NCBI RefSeq assembly: GCF_001418085.1
Contig: NZ_LIQH01000040.1
Location: forward strand, 62,001-126,000
Length of the DNA stretch: 64,000 nt
Direction: 5' to 3'
DNA from: Lacinutrix algicola
GTDB taxonomy: Bacteria > Bacteroidota > Bacteroidia > Flavobacteriales > Flavobacteriaceae
The notes below the pieces were generated by a model, which made no database searches, was not told where the DNA came from, and saw only the letters and a list, made by a program, of their open reading frames with translations. Of this stretch, positions 52,587 to 61,650 are shown piece by piece; positions within the stretch are counted from its first letter, which is position 1, and the number at the start of each line of letters is the position of its first letter. Both the position numbers and the translations under genes were made by a program.

Positions 52587-53465
52587 TTATATGTAGTCTT
52601 TTTTAAAGGTGTTTGGGGTAAATCCTGTATGTTTCTTGAAATATTTCACAAAATTGGTTGGCTCTTCAAAACCCAAAGAATACGCTAATTCTGTACTTTT
52701 TATTTCCGAATTTATAAGCAAACGTTTAGCTTCCAAAATTACAAAAGCATCAATAAATTGCTTTGCTGTAACGCTAACCATGTCTTTACAAATACTATTC
52801 AAGTGTTTGTAGGTAATATTTAACTTTTCGGCATAGAAATCGGCATTTCTGCTCCTATTAAAATGAGTTTCTAAATGAGATTTAAAATCTAAGAAACTGT
52901 TTAATTTATCCGATCGTTTTAAATGAAAGGTTTGGTATTGTTTTAGGCGTTCTAATTTTGAAAAGATAATAGAATACAAAGCATTATATGTATTTTCTTG
53001 ATTATAGCCTTCTTCTATATTAGAATATTCCTTGTAAAATAATTCTATATAATTTAAAACATTAGAGTCTTGAGAAGCTTGAATAATTGGAGAAAATAAA
53101 TGTGCATTAAATAATCTAATTAGTTCATTTTTAGGCAATGTATTTATTTGCTTTTTTAAATAATCTTCGGTAAATAGTATTACGTAACCTTGTAAACCTT
53201 CGTTAAATTGAAACGCATTAATTTGGCCTTTAGATAGGTGAATAATTGTATTCCTTTTCACCTCATGCCATATAAAATCTACCAGTTGCCTACTCTCTCC
53301 TGCAGTGTAAAACACAATCATATTAAAAGCCAATTGGTGGGCTTTTTCTGGACTATGATCTATTTCGTTTTTACGTATAGAAAGACTTTCAATAGTTAGT
53401 ATTTCAATACCGCTATTATCTGGTTTTGAAGAATCAAATTCAATATGTGGAATATTTTTATCCAA
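52587..53465 (-). CDS. AraC-family transcriptional regulator
   Basis: The N-terminal part of this 292-residue protein (about 1-180) is a cupin-like sensing domain of AraC type (TIIHLSKGQINAFQF, GYVILFTEDYLKK). The C-terminal 95 residues hold the double helix-turn-helix (DFYAEKLNITYKHLNSICKDM and STELAYSLGFEEPTNFVKYFKKHTGFTPNTFKK). The start appears to be TTG at 53465, with GAGG upstream and no ATG until residue 49. It lies 8 bp after the Kef-type antiporter stop, so it is probably the last gene of the oxidoreductase-antiporter operon and may control it. Confidence 0.87.
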   Translation of the reverse strand: MDKNIPHIEFDSSKPDNSGIEILTIESLSIRKNEIDHSPEKAHQLAFNMIVFYTAGESRQLVDFIWHEVKRNTIIHLSKGQINAFQFNEGLQGYVILFTEDYLKKQINTLPKNELIRLFNAHLFSPIIQASQDSNVLNYIELFYKEYSNIEEGYNQENTYNALYSIIFSKLERLKQYQTFHLKRSDKLNSFLDFKSHLETHFNRSRNADFYAEKLNITYKHLNSICKDMVSVTAKQFIDAFVILEAKRLLINSEIKSTELAYSLGFEEPTNFVKYFKKHTGFTPNTFKKDYI

Positions 53466-53473
53466 TAGCAGTT

Positions 53474-55363
53474 TTATTCCTCTTTTGTTTTTTCTAAAAC
53501 TTGTCTAATATGCTCACTATCCCAATGACTATCGAAATCTACAATACCTCTTTTAAAATCTTCGTTTAAAAATTTCTCTTGTTGCTCTAGCTCTTTTCTA
53601 GCCTTAAAAATGTAATTATCTTCTTGTTTAGGCTCGGATGCTAGACGCCTTAGACTATCTTCATCATATTTAATAAAATTCTGTACTTGTCTGTTAAGCG
53701 TGTATTTTCTGAAACCCATTCTACTCAACACATCTTTAGCTAAAGTTAATGACGTTTCCAGAGATTCACGGTAAATATTTTCGTGACCAAGATTAAGTAG
53801 TTCGTAGGCATCATAGCGGTTTTTAGTACGAATCATCATTTCTACATGAGGATATTTTTCTTTTACTATTTTACTAATAGCTTTAGAAACTTCTATTTTA
53901 TTAGTAGCGCAAATAATTATTTTAGCTTCAGCAATTCCCGCAGATTCTAATAAATCTAGACGGGTAGCATCTCCATAATACACTTCGAATCCCATTTTAC
54001 GTAGAAAATCGACACGGTTAGAATCATGATCTAAAATGGTTGCTTCTACACCATGAGAGCGCAAAAAACGTCCAATAGTATTTCCAAAATGGCCAAAACC
54101 TACTAATATAATTTTTTGAGATTTTGCAATATGATCTGTTGGTCGTTTTATCGATTCTTTAGTACCAATTTTTGGCAGAATGAAACGTTCGTTAATGATA
54201 CCAATAATTGGTGTAAGCGACATACTTAAAGCTGTTATTACAAGCATCATATCCATTTGATCTTGCGACAAAATATTAAGACCAAATGCAAAAGACAATA
54301 ATACAAAGGCAAATTCTCCAATTTGTGCCAAACTAAATGTAAGTAACAATTTTTGGTCTAATTTTAATTTAAAAACATGACCTGCTATAAACAAAACAAG
54401 CGCTTTAATAACTACAATTGCTATTAAAACACCTCCTATTTCTAAAGGACTATTCGCAATAACAATAAAGTTAATAGAAGCGCCAACAGCCATAAAAAAC
54501 AACCCTAAAAGTAAATTTTTAAAAGGCTCTAATGTGCTTTCTAACTCATGTTTAAACTCACTGTTTGAAAGTACTACTCCACCTAAAAAAGCTCCTAATG
54601 CAGGACTTATTCCTACATATTCCATTAAAAAAGAAATACTAAAAACGATTAATAAAGCAGCAGCAATTAATAATTCCCTAACTCCTGTTTTAGCCACTTT
54701 TCGTAGCATTGGAACAATTAAATAACGGCCAGCTATAATTATTAAAACTACAGATAAAATAATGGCTAACGTTTGAAAACCGATAGGTAGTGTTTCTAAT
54801 AAATTGGCATGTTCGCTATGTTTTTCCGCGGAAGCGTTATCGTCTGTATTAGATAATAATGGAATAAAACCTAACATAAAAATGACAATAATATCTTGAA
54901 ATAATAAAATAGAAAAAGAAGATGAACCAAACGTAGTATTCATTAAGCCTTTTTCTTTTATCGTTTGCATGGCAATTGCTGTAGAAGATAGAGCTACTGC
55001 CATAGAGATTACTAAAGCTACTTTCCAATCGAAACCAAGTAAAGCAAACAGAATATAGGAAAGTAACATGGTTCCTCCCACTTGTAATCCTCCCATACCT
55101 AGTATGGTTTTTCGCATATTCCAAAAATTCTTTGGTTCGATTTCTAAGCCAATTAAAAATAGCATTACTACCACACCAAATTCGGCAAAGTGTAAGATAT
55201 CTTCACCTTCTTTACCTATAAATCCTAAGACGTAAGGTCCTATTAAAACACCTGCTAATAAATAACCAATTACAGAACTTAAGCCTAATTTTTTAGCAAT
55301 AGATACACAAATAATTGCGCCTAATAAAAAGACTATGGCTTCAAAAAGTATACTTCCAGTCAT
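53474..55363 (-). CDS. Kef-type K+/H+ antiporter (CPA2 family)
   Basis: This 629-residue protein has about 12-13 membrane helices (about 1-385, e.g. FAEFGVVVMLFLIGLEIEP and YVGISPALGAFLGGVVLSNSEF). A cytoplasmic RCK/TrkA-N domain follows with KIILVGFGHFGNTIGRFL (about 408-425) and a second acidic turn ILDHDSNRVDFLRKMGFEVYYGDATR. In the Kef family this domain is gated by glutathione or other adducts of electrophiles, causing K+ loss and cytoplasmic acidification as protection. The preceding gene encodes a KefF/KefG-like oxidoreductase, which supports this role. The true ligand in this organism is not known. Confidence 0.92.
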   Translation of the reverse strand: MTGSILFEAIVFLLGAIICVSIAKKLGLSSVIGYLLAGVLIGPYVLGFIGKEGEDILHFAEFGVVVMLFLIGLEIEPKNFWNMRKTILGMGGLQVGGTMLLSYILFALLGFDWKVALVISMAVALSSTAIAMQTIKEKGLMNTTFGSSSFSILLFQDIIVIFMLGFIPLLSNTDDNASAEKHSEHANLLETLPIGFQTLAIILSVVLIIIAGRYLIVPMLRKVAKTGVRELLIAAALLIVFSISFLMEYVGISPALGAFLGGVVLSNSEFKHELESTLEPFKNLLLGLFFMAVGASINFIVIANSPLEIGGVLIAIVVIKALVLFIAGHVFKLKLDQKLLLTFSLAQIGEFAFVLLSFAFGLNILSQDQMDMMLVITALSMSLTPIIGIINERFILPKIGTKESIKRPTDHIAKSQKIILVGFGHFGNTIGRFLRSHGVEATILDHDSNRVDFLRKMGFEVYYGDATRLDLLESAGIAEAKIIICATNKIEVSKAISKIVKEKYPHVEMMIRTKNRYDAYELLNLGHENIYRESLETSLTLAKDVLSRMGFRKYTLNRQVQNFIKYDEDSLRRLASEPKQEDNYIFKARKELEQQEKFLNEDFKRGIVDFDSHWDSEHIRQVLEKTKEE

Positions 55364-55367
55364 AAAT

Positions 55368-55964
55368 TTATAGTGTATTTAGTTTCGGAATATCGTTTAT
55401 AAATGAAAATCCTTCACAATCACTATTGGAAAGACTTTGTTTAAGTAAAGTAATTAATTCGACATATTTTAAAGCATAATCTCTTAAATCACTATCACTT
55501 AATTTATGTGTTTCCATTACTGCAAATGGTGGTAAATATTCCATACCACATAAATTAGCAGTTTGCTCGAATGGTCTTAAAAATTGACGAACTGTAAAAC
55601 TATTACTACCTTCTGAGCAATACACTTTTCTAGAACCTCCAGTAGTTATAACATTTAAACATGTTTTGGTTTGCAATGCGTTTCCATTTGGACCGTAAGC
55701 CCACCCAAATTCTAACACCATATCAATCCATTGTTTCATTAATGGCGGACAACTATACCAATAAAATGGATGGTGCCAGATAATAATATCATGTGCATTT
55801 AATATTTTTTTTTCTGCTGAAACATCTATATTAAAATCTGGATAACGTTCATATAAATCATGAAATGTTACACCTTCAATATCTTTAATATGATTTACCA
55901 ATGCTGTATTCGCTCTTGATTTTTCAAATTTTGGATGAGAAAATAGGATTAGTATTTTTTTCAT
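55368..55964 (-). CDS. KefF/KefG-like NAD(P)H quinone oxidoreductase
   Basis: This 198-residue flavodoxin-like FMN enzyme has the flavodoxin2 family pattern. ILILFSHPKFEKSRANTAL (about 4-22) begins the protein, HHPFYWYSCPPLMKQWIDMVLEFGWAYG (about 69-96) is the substrate/FMN loop, and ITTGGSRKVYCSEG follows. It is cytoplasmic and would reduce quinones or act as the ancillary subunit of the Kef antiporter, whose gene starts 4 bp after its stop. The AraC-type regulator follows in the same run. Confidence 0.92.
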   Translation of the reverse strand: MKKILILFSHPKFEKSRANTALVNHIKDIEGVTFHDLYERYPDFNIDVSAEKKILNAHDIIIWHHPFYWYSCPPLMKQWIDMVLEFGWAYGPNGNALQTKTCLNVITTGGSRKVYCSEGSNSFTVRQFLRPFEQTANLCGMEYLPPFAVMETHKLSDSDLRDYALKYVELITLLKQSLSNSDCEGFSFINDIPKLNTL

Positions 55965-56035
55965 ATTAATGTGTCTGTTAAAAACAGAATTAAACTTCTT
56001 TTTAAAACGGTTATTTACAATTTAAACCTACAAAA

Positions 56036-56659
56036 TTACCCAGCTATTAAATCGAAAGAAATTTTAATACCTTGTATAATCATACCTGTACCAATTATGG
56101 CTATTATTAATCCCATAATTTTTCCAATTACAGAAATTACATTGTGACCAACTAATCCAACAATAAAATCACTTAATTTAAAAGTGAAGTAAGTAATTAA
56201 ACTCATAGATCCAAAAATGGCTATTACCAAAAACATTTGCAAAGGTGCTGCATTAGACACAAAATTCATGGCTGTTACAATAGTTCCCGGACCAGCTAAA
56301 ATAGGAATAGCCAATGGCGAGACTGCTATATCTTCGTCAACATGAACATTATTTAAGCTTTTTACATTAGACTGTTTGGATTGAAGCATATCAAAACCAA
56401 TAAAAAATATTAGAATACCTCCAGTAATCTTAAAGGCCGGAATACTAATATTAAATAACTCAAAAATATATTTACCTAATAAAATAAAAACCGTCACAAT
56501 TACAAAAGCAATTAAGTTTGCTTTTTTATTGATCTCTCTTTTCGTTTTTTTATCTGCACCTTGCGTTAAAGATACAAAAACAGTCATGTTTGATATTGGG
56601 TTTGTAATAGCAAAAAATGCCGTAAATACTGTAATTGAAAATGTTGTAATGTTCTCCAT
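56036..56659 (-). CDS. MarC-family integral membrane protein
   Basis: This 207-residue inner-membrane protein has six predicted helices. MarC signatures are visible: FFAITNPISNMTVFVSLT (about 15-32), FKITGGILIFFIGFDMLQ (about 76-93) and VSPLAIPILAGPGTIVTAM (about 112-130). Despite the historical name linked to multiple antibiotic resistance, the family has no firmly known substrate. The gene is monocistronic, 71 bp upstream of the oxidoreductase gene on the same strand. Confidence 0.92.
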   Translation of the reverse strand: MENITTFSITVFTAFFAITNPISNMTVFVSLTQGADKKTKREINKKANLIAFVIVTVFILLGKYIFELFNISIPAFKITGGILIFFIGFDMLQSKQSNVKSLNNVHVDEDIAVSPLAIPILAGPGTIVTAMNFVSNAAPLQMFLVIAIFGSMSLITYFTFKLSDFIVGLVGHNVISVIGKIMGLIIAIIGTGMIIQGIKISFDLIAG

Positions 56660-56762
56660 TTAGTGTTAAATTATTAATCCGGAAAGAAATTAAATTACTC
56701 CATTAACACCAAAGCAATTATACTTTATTTTAGATTTTTTTTATGATGTTGTATAATATAAG

Positions 56763-56800
56763 AAATGCTCCAATTAATTTTGTAATTAATCGGAGCATTT
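56763..56800 (-). terminator. Terminator at the end of the HxlR-divergent operon
   Basis: A 17-bp stem with one mismatch (56763-56779 with 56784-56800) and a 4-nt loop lie about 120 bp past the stop of the quinone-oxidoreductase-like gene. Flanks are T-rich on both strands, so it may work in both directions. Confidence 0.65.
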
Positions 56801-56919
56801 TAATAAAAAAAATATTTCTATTGGAAATCCGATGCTCTAAACGGATATTTTCTTGGTGTTTTTTGAATAGTAATCCAATGTGTAAATATTTTATGCTTTC
56901 TTGTTACGAATGTTCTTAA

Positions 56920-57861
56920 TTAAATAGTTACTATTACTTTACCAACGGTCCTTCCTTTTTCAACTTCTCTATGCGCGTCTGCCATAGCTTCAAAAGCAAA
57001 AGTTTTGTAGATGTTTGGTTTAATGGCTCCGCTTTCTAACATCCCTTTTAAGGTGTACATATCTTCAGCGTTAGAATGCACTAAAATATTAGTTATTGTT
57101 TTATTTTCTTTTTTAGCTATAGCCTTAACTTCTTCAGATACATCTGGTGCCACAGTTGTTAAAACCGTTCCGCCATTTTTTAAAACTTTTACTGAATTTT
57201 CTAAAACTTTACCACCTTGTGTATCTAATACAAAGTCGATATCTGATAAAACTTCTTCAAATTTTTGTGTGTGATAATCAATAGCTTCATCCGCACCTAT
57301 AGATAGTACAAAACCTTTGTTTTTTGCTGAAGCAGTAGTAATTACATACGCTCCGAAGCTTTTAGCAATTTGTATTGCAAAGTGACCAACACCACCAGAG
57401 CCAGCCTGAATTAAGACTTTACCCCCTTTTTTAACTTTACCTTCTAAAATTTGTAACGCCGTTAAAGCAGCCAACGTAGTTGCAGCAGCTTCTATAAAGG
57501 AAACGTTATTAGGCATTACCGCTAAATGTGCTTCTGGAGCAGCAACAAATTCTGCGTAAGCATTACCAACACCTGGAAAATTTACCATTCCAAAAACTTT
57601 ATCTCCAACTTTTAAATTGGTAACTGCTGCACCAATTTCTGTAACGGTACCTGCAATATCCCAACCTAAAATTATTGGTCGTTCTTTACCGTACATCATA
57701 CTCAACATCTCGTCTGCGTATTTCGGTTTTACATCTGCTGGGTTTAACGATATTGCTTTAACAGCAACTAATACTTCGTTTTCCTTTATACTTGGTTTTT
57801 GTACTTCGGTTAAATGAAGATTTTCTGGTCCTCCTGCCTTTGTTAAAACTATTGCTTTCAT
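56920..57861 (-). CDS. NADP-dependent zinc-independent oxidoreductase (quinone oxidoreductase type)
   Basis: This 313-residue medium-chain dehydrogenase has no zinc-ligand pattern. MKAIVLTKAGGPENLHLTEVQKPSIKENEVLV begins the protein. The cofactor-binding region is GGKVLIQAGSGGVGHFAIQIAKSFGAYVITTAS (about 140-172), as in quinone or alkenal/enone reductases. The ATG at 57861 is chosen; the open frame runs 44 codons further up but those residues do not match the family. It is the sixth and last gene of the operon that starts at the nitroreductase, followed by a terminator. Confidence 0.9.
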   Translation of the reverse strand: MKAIVLTKAGGPENLHLTEVQKPSIKENEVLVAVKAISLNPADVKPKYADEMLSMMYGKERPIILGWDIAGTVTEIGAAVTNLKVGDKVFGMVNFPGVGNAYAEFVAAPEAHLAVMPNNVSFIEAAATTLAALTALQILEGKVKKGGKVLIQAGSGGVGHFAIQIAKSFGAYVITTASAKNKGFVLSIGADEAIDYHTQKFEEVLSDIDFVLDTQGGKVLENSVKVLKNGGTVLTTVAPDVSEEVKAIAKKENKTITNILVHSNAEDMYTLKGMLESGAIKPNIYKTFAFEAMADAHREVEKGRTVGKVIVTI

Positions 57862-57907
57862 ATTGTGAGTTTTATGTTTTGTTATTTTAACTATTCTGTT
57901 TATGATT

Positions 57908-59191
57908 CTAATTTTTACCAAGTATAGTAATTGTTGCAAAATCCTTCGGAACTGAAAAAGATTCAATTTTATTACTAAAGAGAATTGGTGCATATAGCGT
58001 ATTACCTAGAATACTTATATCCGCTAACCCTTTTGGAAAAGTTCCAATTTTTATACGGTTGTCATCATTAATAAAAAACAAATCGCTAACCGTACCGCCT
58101 GTAACTAAATACCCATCTTTAACTGCTGCTAAACCATCTAAAGCACCTAATTGATACGCACTTTTAATCATCGTAGCTGTTTTGTCTTTTAGGTTGACTT
58201 TATACAAACTACCATACTTATCTGGAGTTAACTCTAATGATAATTCTGAACCAAAATCAGCAATAATTAAATTATCATCTTGAATGAAAATTCCGTTGGG
58301 ATGTTTAATTTCAGGTGCTTGAAACCAAACCACTAGTTTGTTGTTTTCTAAAGTGAAGATTTTTCCGCCTGCAATATCAGAGATAAAAACCTGTCCAGTT
58401 TTAGAAACTACAACATCATTTAATGAAACCACATCTGTTGATGTAAAGCTATTTATCAGCTTACCCTTTTTTACATCAATTATATGAAGTTCCTTACCAT
58501 CACCTACATACAATTTGTCTTGGTATAAAGCTAAACCAGCAGGGTTGTTTAAACCTGTAACCCATTTATAATTATCTACTTTACCGGCTTTTGTAATTCG
58601 GCTTATATATCCTTTTTCATTCTGATTTACGTTAGAAACATACAACCAATCTTCAGTTGGAGAAGCTACTATAGATTCTGGCATAGCAAAACCCTCTAAT
58701 TCCCAATTTTTAATTAATTGATTCGTTGAATTTATTTTAGAAGAGGCAGCATAATTAGTTTCACCTAAAACTTCTTTCAAAGCAAAAATCCCATTGTTAG
58801 CTGCTGGAAAACCAGTATATAAACTCAACAAAATCATCGTTTCAGAAATCTCATCTGGAGTTACACCAAGGTTTAGTGCAGCTTTCATATGCGACTTTAA
58901 TTGCGATTTTGCATTGGCTTGTGTAGTAAGACTAGCTATTATTAATAATTCTTTTGTCTTAAAATCTAAACCCGGTCTGTTATAAATTTCTCCAAAACCA
59001 TAACGAATAATATAATCTGCCATATCTGGAGACACGCTTTTAAAAGCGGCTTCCAAACCTTTTGAAGCGCCATCGCCATTTACCTCGTTTACAATTTTTA
59101 CACCTGTTTTATAGTTGTCTTCTTTTGTGTTTTGCGCAATAGTTGTAAAAGAAAAAAACAATGCTAAAACTAATATTATGTGCTTTTTCAT
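57908..59191 (-). CDS. Exported carboxymuconolactone decarboxylase/SMP-30 fusion protein
   Basis: This 427-residue protein has a signal peptide (MKKHIILVLALFFSFTTIAQ) and is therefore periplasmic. The first domain (about 25-145) is CMD-like: GLEAAFKSVSPDMADYIIRYGFGEIY, LDFKTKELLIIASLTTQANAKSQLKSHMKAALNLGVTPDEI. The AhpD CxxC is absent, so it is not a peroxidase. The second domain (about 165-427) is a six-bladed SMP-30/gluconolactonase-like propeller (WLYVSNVNQNEKGYISRI, LNDVVVSKTGQVFISDI, HPNGIFIQDDNLIIADFG). The fusion in one polypeptide suggests a lactone substrate, but this is inference. It starts 7 bp after the acetolactate decarboxylase-like gene. Confidence 0.82.
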   Translation of the reverse strand: MKKHIILVLALFFSFTTIAQNTKEDNYKTGVKIVNEVNGDGASKGLEAAFKSVSPDMADYIIRYGFGEIYNRPGLDFKTKELLIIASLTTQANAKSQLKSHMKAALNLGVTPDEISETMILLSLYTGFPAANNGIFALKEVLGETNYAASSKINSTNQLIKNWELEGFAMPESIVASPTEDWLYVSNVNQNEKGYISRITKAGKVDNYKWVTGLNNPAGLALYQDKLYVGDGKELHIIDVKKGKLINSFTSTDVVSLNDVVVSKTGQVFISDIAGGKIFTLENNKLVVWFQAPEIKHPNGIFIQDDNLIIADFGSELSLELTPDKYGSLYKVNLKDKTATMIKSAYQLGALDGLAAVKDGYLVTGGTVSDLFFINDDNRIKIGTFPKGLADISILGNTLYAPILFSNKIESFSVPKDFATITILGKN

Positions 59192-59198
59192 AATATTA

Positions 59199-60053
59199 TT
59201 ATTTTCCGTTTTGTTTAGCTGTAGCCTTTGGTGCTGCACCTTGTTTTAAATCTTTATTTCTGAATTTTTCTGTTTCTGGAAGTTGTAAATTAACTTGGTT
59301 TACTTCTTGAATTTCAATAGAAAGTTTATCAAATTTGATGTCTTCTAAATGCCCACCCAATTTTATATCGTCTGATAAAAAGTGAAAATGCATTCCCGGA
59401 ATAACGATGTTTCCTAGATAATCTGGTGTAAATAAACCTACCAAAGTCCCCTTAATGTTGTCTCTAGTATACATTACACGTGTATCTAAATATTCAAATA
59501 AAGACACATCTTCATTCTCTACTTTATGGGCAGAAGCCATTTTTAAGTGCTTAAATTCACCTTTAATTCTATACGCGTAAAAGCTATTTTTAGAGGTTGA
59601 ATATTTTTGAAGTTCTCTAGTTAAATCTTCATACGACTCAATATTTTCAACAGTTACGGTTTGTTTCGGCTGAAAATTTATCATCGTCATATTTGGTGAT
59701 TCTAAATCTTCCGGTGCTTCTGCTATTCCGCCTTCGGCATCAATCGTGTAGACCACTCCGTCTACAGCAACCAATTCGCCAGCCAAATGATTTACGGTTC
59801 CAATACCAATGTTACCCTGTTGTACCATTTGTTGCGGCGTAATATTACCTTCGTAGATACTATTTAATAAGGCAACCGTTGGTGCATATTGGTGAATGGT
59901 ATTTTCGGTATGAGGCGCCAAACCGTGTTCGTCCGTAACTTGAGAATGTGAATGTCCGTGTCCTTCTTCCGAAGTTGACGTTGCTTCTTTTTTAGTCTCA
60001 TTTCCGCAGCTTGCTAAAAGCGCCAACGAAAATAGTAGTATTAGTTTTTTCAT
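59199..60053 (-). CDS. Acetolactate decarboxylase-family lipoprotein
   Basis: This 284-residue protein matches the BudA/AlsD fold: LLNSIYEGNITPQQMVQQGNIGIGTVNHLAGELVAVDG (about 63-100), FYAYRIKGEF (about 158-167), GTLVGLFTPDYLGNIVIPGMHFHF and SDDIKLGGHLED. The zinc ligands His-x-His and His are kept. Unlike cytoplasmic BudA it has a lipoprotein signal (LLASC, Cys16) and a His-rich linker (GHGHSHSQ). It would act in the periplasm, so acetoin production is doubtful and another beta-keto-acid substrate is possible. It is gene four of the HxlR-divergent operon. Confidence 0.82.
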   Translation of the reverse strand: MKKLILLFSLALLASCGNETKKEATSTSEEGHGHSHSQVTDEHGLAPHTENTIHQYAPTVALLNSIYEGNITPQQMVQQGNIGIGTVNHLAGELVAVDGVVYTIDAEGGIAEAPEDLESPNMTMINFQPKQTVTVENIESYEDLTRELQKYSTSKNSFYAYRIKGEFKHLKMASAHKVENEDVSLFEYLDTRVMYTRDNIKGTLVGLFTPDYLGNIVIPGMHFHFLSDDIKLGGHLEDIKFDKLSIEIQEVNQVNLQLPETEKFRNKDLKQGAAPKATAKQNGK

Positions 60054-60080
60054 AATAGTAGTTTTTTTTGTTTAACTGAA

Positions 60081-60983
60081 TTAGTTTTCAGTAAACAACA
60101 TATTTGCACTTCCTAATAAGTAGTTTCTCCATCCAAAATTAGGATAGGCTTTATCCATTTTCTGAATAAATTCTTCGCTATTTTTAGAAGCTGAAAGAAT
60201 AGCTTTCATCTCTTTAAGATAGTTGATTTTAATGGTCACATCTCCAGAAGTTTCCGGTGCACTGTGTGAAGAAAAATAGGTGGTATACCCTTTTTCTTGA
60301 AAAGCAGTAAGCTCTTTAATTACCGTATCTATAAATTCTGAATTAAAAATCATAGTATGGTTATCGTGCCCAACCATATGCAAGTGAACAGCCTTTATTT
60401 CTGGCATTTCTACATCAAAACCAAAACCGGTAGGCGTAATAATAAAAGGAATTCCTGAAATTTCTTGTGCTCCTGCTTCTAGCAAATCGGTTGGCACTAT
60501 TGTAGTTTCGTCTAGATCTTCACCTGAGACTTCTGCTAATTTTGAGAGCGATTCATTACCAGAATTCGTCATATAATCTAAAGATTCTTGATTAGAATAT
60601 ATATGGTTAAATTTTAGTTTATCCGTATCAAAAAAGTGCTTTCCTATTAAATGATAAGAAACCATCACATCAATATTTGTGTAACCTAAACCAACAATAT
60701 AATTTACAAGCTCCTTGTAATTATCTTTCATTGGTGGTGTTTCAATCAATACTCCTTTTCCGTTTTTTTCAATAAAAAAAGCATGTGTATTAAAAAACCC
60801 TTTGGTTTCGTAAACGTGAACTTTAGTTTCACCGTAATCAAAAATTTGCATCGTACCCTTATCTAATTGTACTGCTTTTGTGTTTTCATTAAAAGTTCTC
60901 ATACTTGGTTCTTGAGCAGAAATTTCCTGAATACTAACTGCAACGATAATTCCGTAAACTAGTGCTGTAATTATATTTTTCAT
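60081..60983 (-). CDS. Exported metallo-beta-lactamase-fold protein, degenerate
   Basis: This 300-residue protein has a signal peptide (about 1-23, ending ISAQ) and the start of an MBL fold: VYETKGFFNTHAFFIEKNGKGVLIETPP, then ELVNYIVGLGYTNIDVMVSYH. The metal-binding HxHxDH is replaced by YHLIGKHFF. A second His region (HLHMVGHDNHTMIF) and FSSHSAPE are present. Either metals are bound in an altered way or the protein is non-enzymatic. It lies in the operon between the ABM protein (12 bp) and the decarboxylase-like lipoprotein (27 bp). Confidence 0.75.
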   Translation of the reverse strand: MKNIITALVYGIIVAVSIQEISAQEPSMRTFNENTKAVQLDKGTMQIFDYGETKVHVYETKGFFNTHAFFIEKNGKGVLIETPPMKDNYKELVNYIVGLGYTNIDVMVSYHLIGKHFFDTDKLKFNHIYSNQESLDYMTNSGNESLSKLAEVSGEDLDETTIVPTDLLEAGAQEISGIPFIITPTGFGFDVEMPEIKAVHLHMVGHDNHTMIFNSEFIDTVIKELTAFQEKGYTTYFSSHSAPETSGDVTIKINYLKEMKAILSASKNSEEFIQKMDKAYPNFGWRNYLLGSANMLFTEN

Positions 60984-60995
60984 TTTAAAAAATTT

Positions 60996-61619
60996 TTAAA
61001 TTTCAGTTACAAAATTCATATACTGTTTTAAATCACCAATAACAGCTTCTTCCATAAGTTTACCCGTTTTTTCTGCGTAAGGTTGGTGAAAGTGAATGTC
61101 CCAAACATCAGATTCTTTTCTCCAATGCTCATAAACAGCCAATGTATCGTCTTGGTCGTCTACTGTGTATAAATCAAAAAGAATGTTTCCTTTTTCCTCT
61201 TTTCTGGTATGTGTAATGTGGTCTTCAAACTGATTTAAAAGTTGTGATCTAAATTCTGTTTTCAATTTAAAAATGAAGAAAATGATAAATACTTCATCCT
61301 CCGGATTTGCAGATTTAGAATGGTCTGGTAACGGATTGGTATCCCCTAAGAAATAAAAATCTGGCGCCATTTGTAACGCTGTTTGCCCTACTTCCATTAA
61401 CTTTTTTGTGTGCGCCTCATTATCGTGAGACGTTATTGCTGCTTTATCTGCCCAACGCTCATAAACAAAAAATACATTGGCATCTGCTTTAGATACAAAT
61501 ACTTTAATTTCTTTATTACCAGCTTCTTTTTGTGTTGCTGCCTGTGCTTCTTTTAATGTTGCTGCAAAACTAGTTGCGTGTTCTGGTTTTGCTGTGAATT
61601 TTACTATTGTGCTTTTCAT
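60996..61619 (-). CDS. Tandem antibiotic-biosynthesis-monooxygenase (ABM) domain protein
   Basis: This 207-residue protein has two ABM/quinol-monooxygenase-like dimeric alpha-beta barrel domains. The first (about 1-95) has KFTAKPEHATSFAATLKEAQAATQKEAGN and FFVYERWADKAAITSHDNEAHTKKLM. The second (about 108-207) has FIIFFIFKLKTEFRSQLLNQFEDHITHTRKEEKGN and AVYEHWRKESDVWDIHFHQPYAEK. Family members oxidise quinols or polyketide-like phenols without cofactors. No signal peptide is seen, so it is cytoplasmic. It is the second gene of the operon, 31 bp after the nitroreductase. Confidence 0.88.
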   Translation of the reverse strand: MKSTIVKFTAKPEHATSFAATLKEAQAATQKEAGNKEIKVFVSKADANVFFVYERWADKAAITSHDNEAHTKKLMEVGQTALQMAPDFYFLGDTNPLPDHSKSANPEDEVFIIFFIFKLKTEFRSQLLNQFEDHITHTRKEEKGNILFDLYTVDDQDDTLAVYEHWRKESDVWDIHFHQPYAEKTGKLMEEAVIGDLKQYMNFVTEI

Positions 61620-61650
61620 AATATGATTTTTTATAGTGTTCTCGTTTATT

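Noticed and set aside
57862-57993. Extended start of the quinone-oxidoreductase-like gene
   Set aside because: The 44 extra codons give no family similarity and would nearly reach the upstream gene; MKAIVLTKAG is the usual start of the family.
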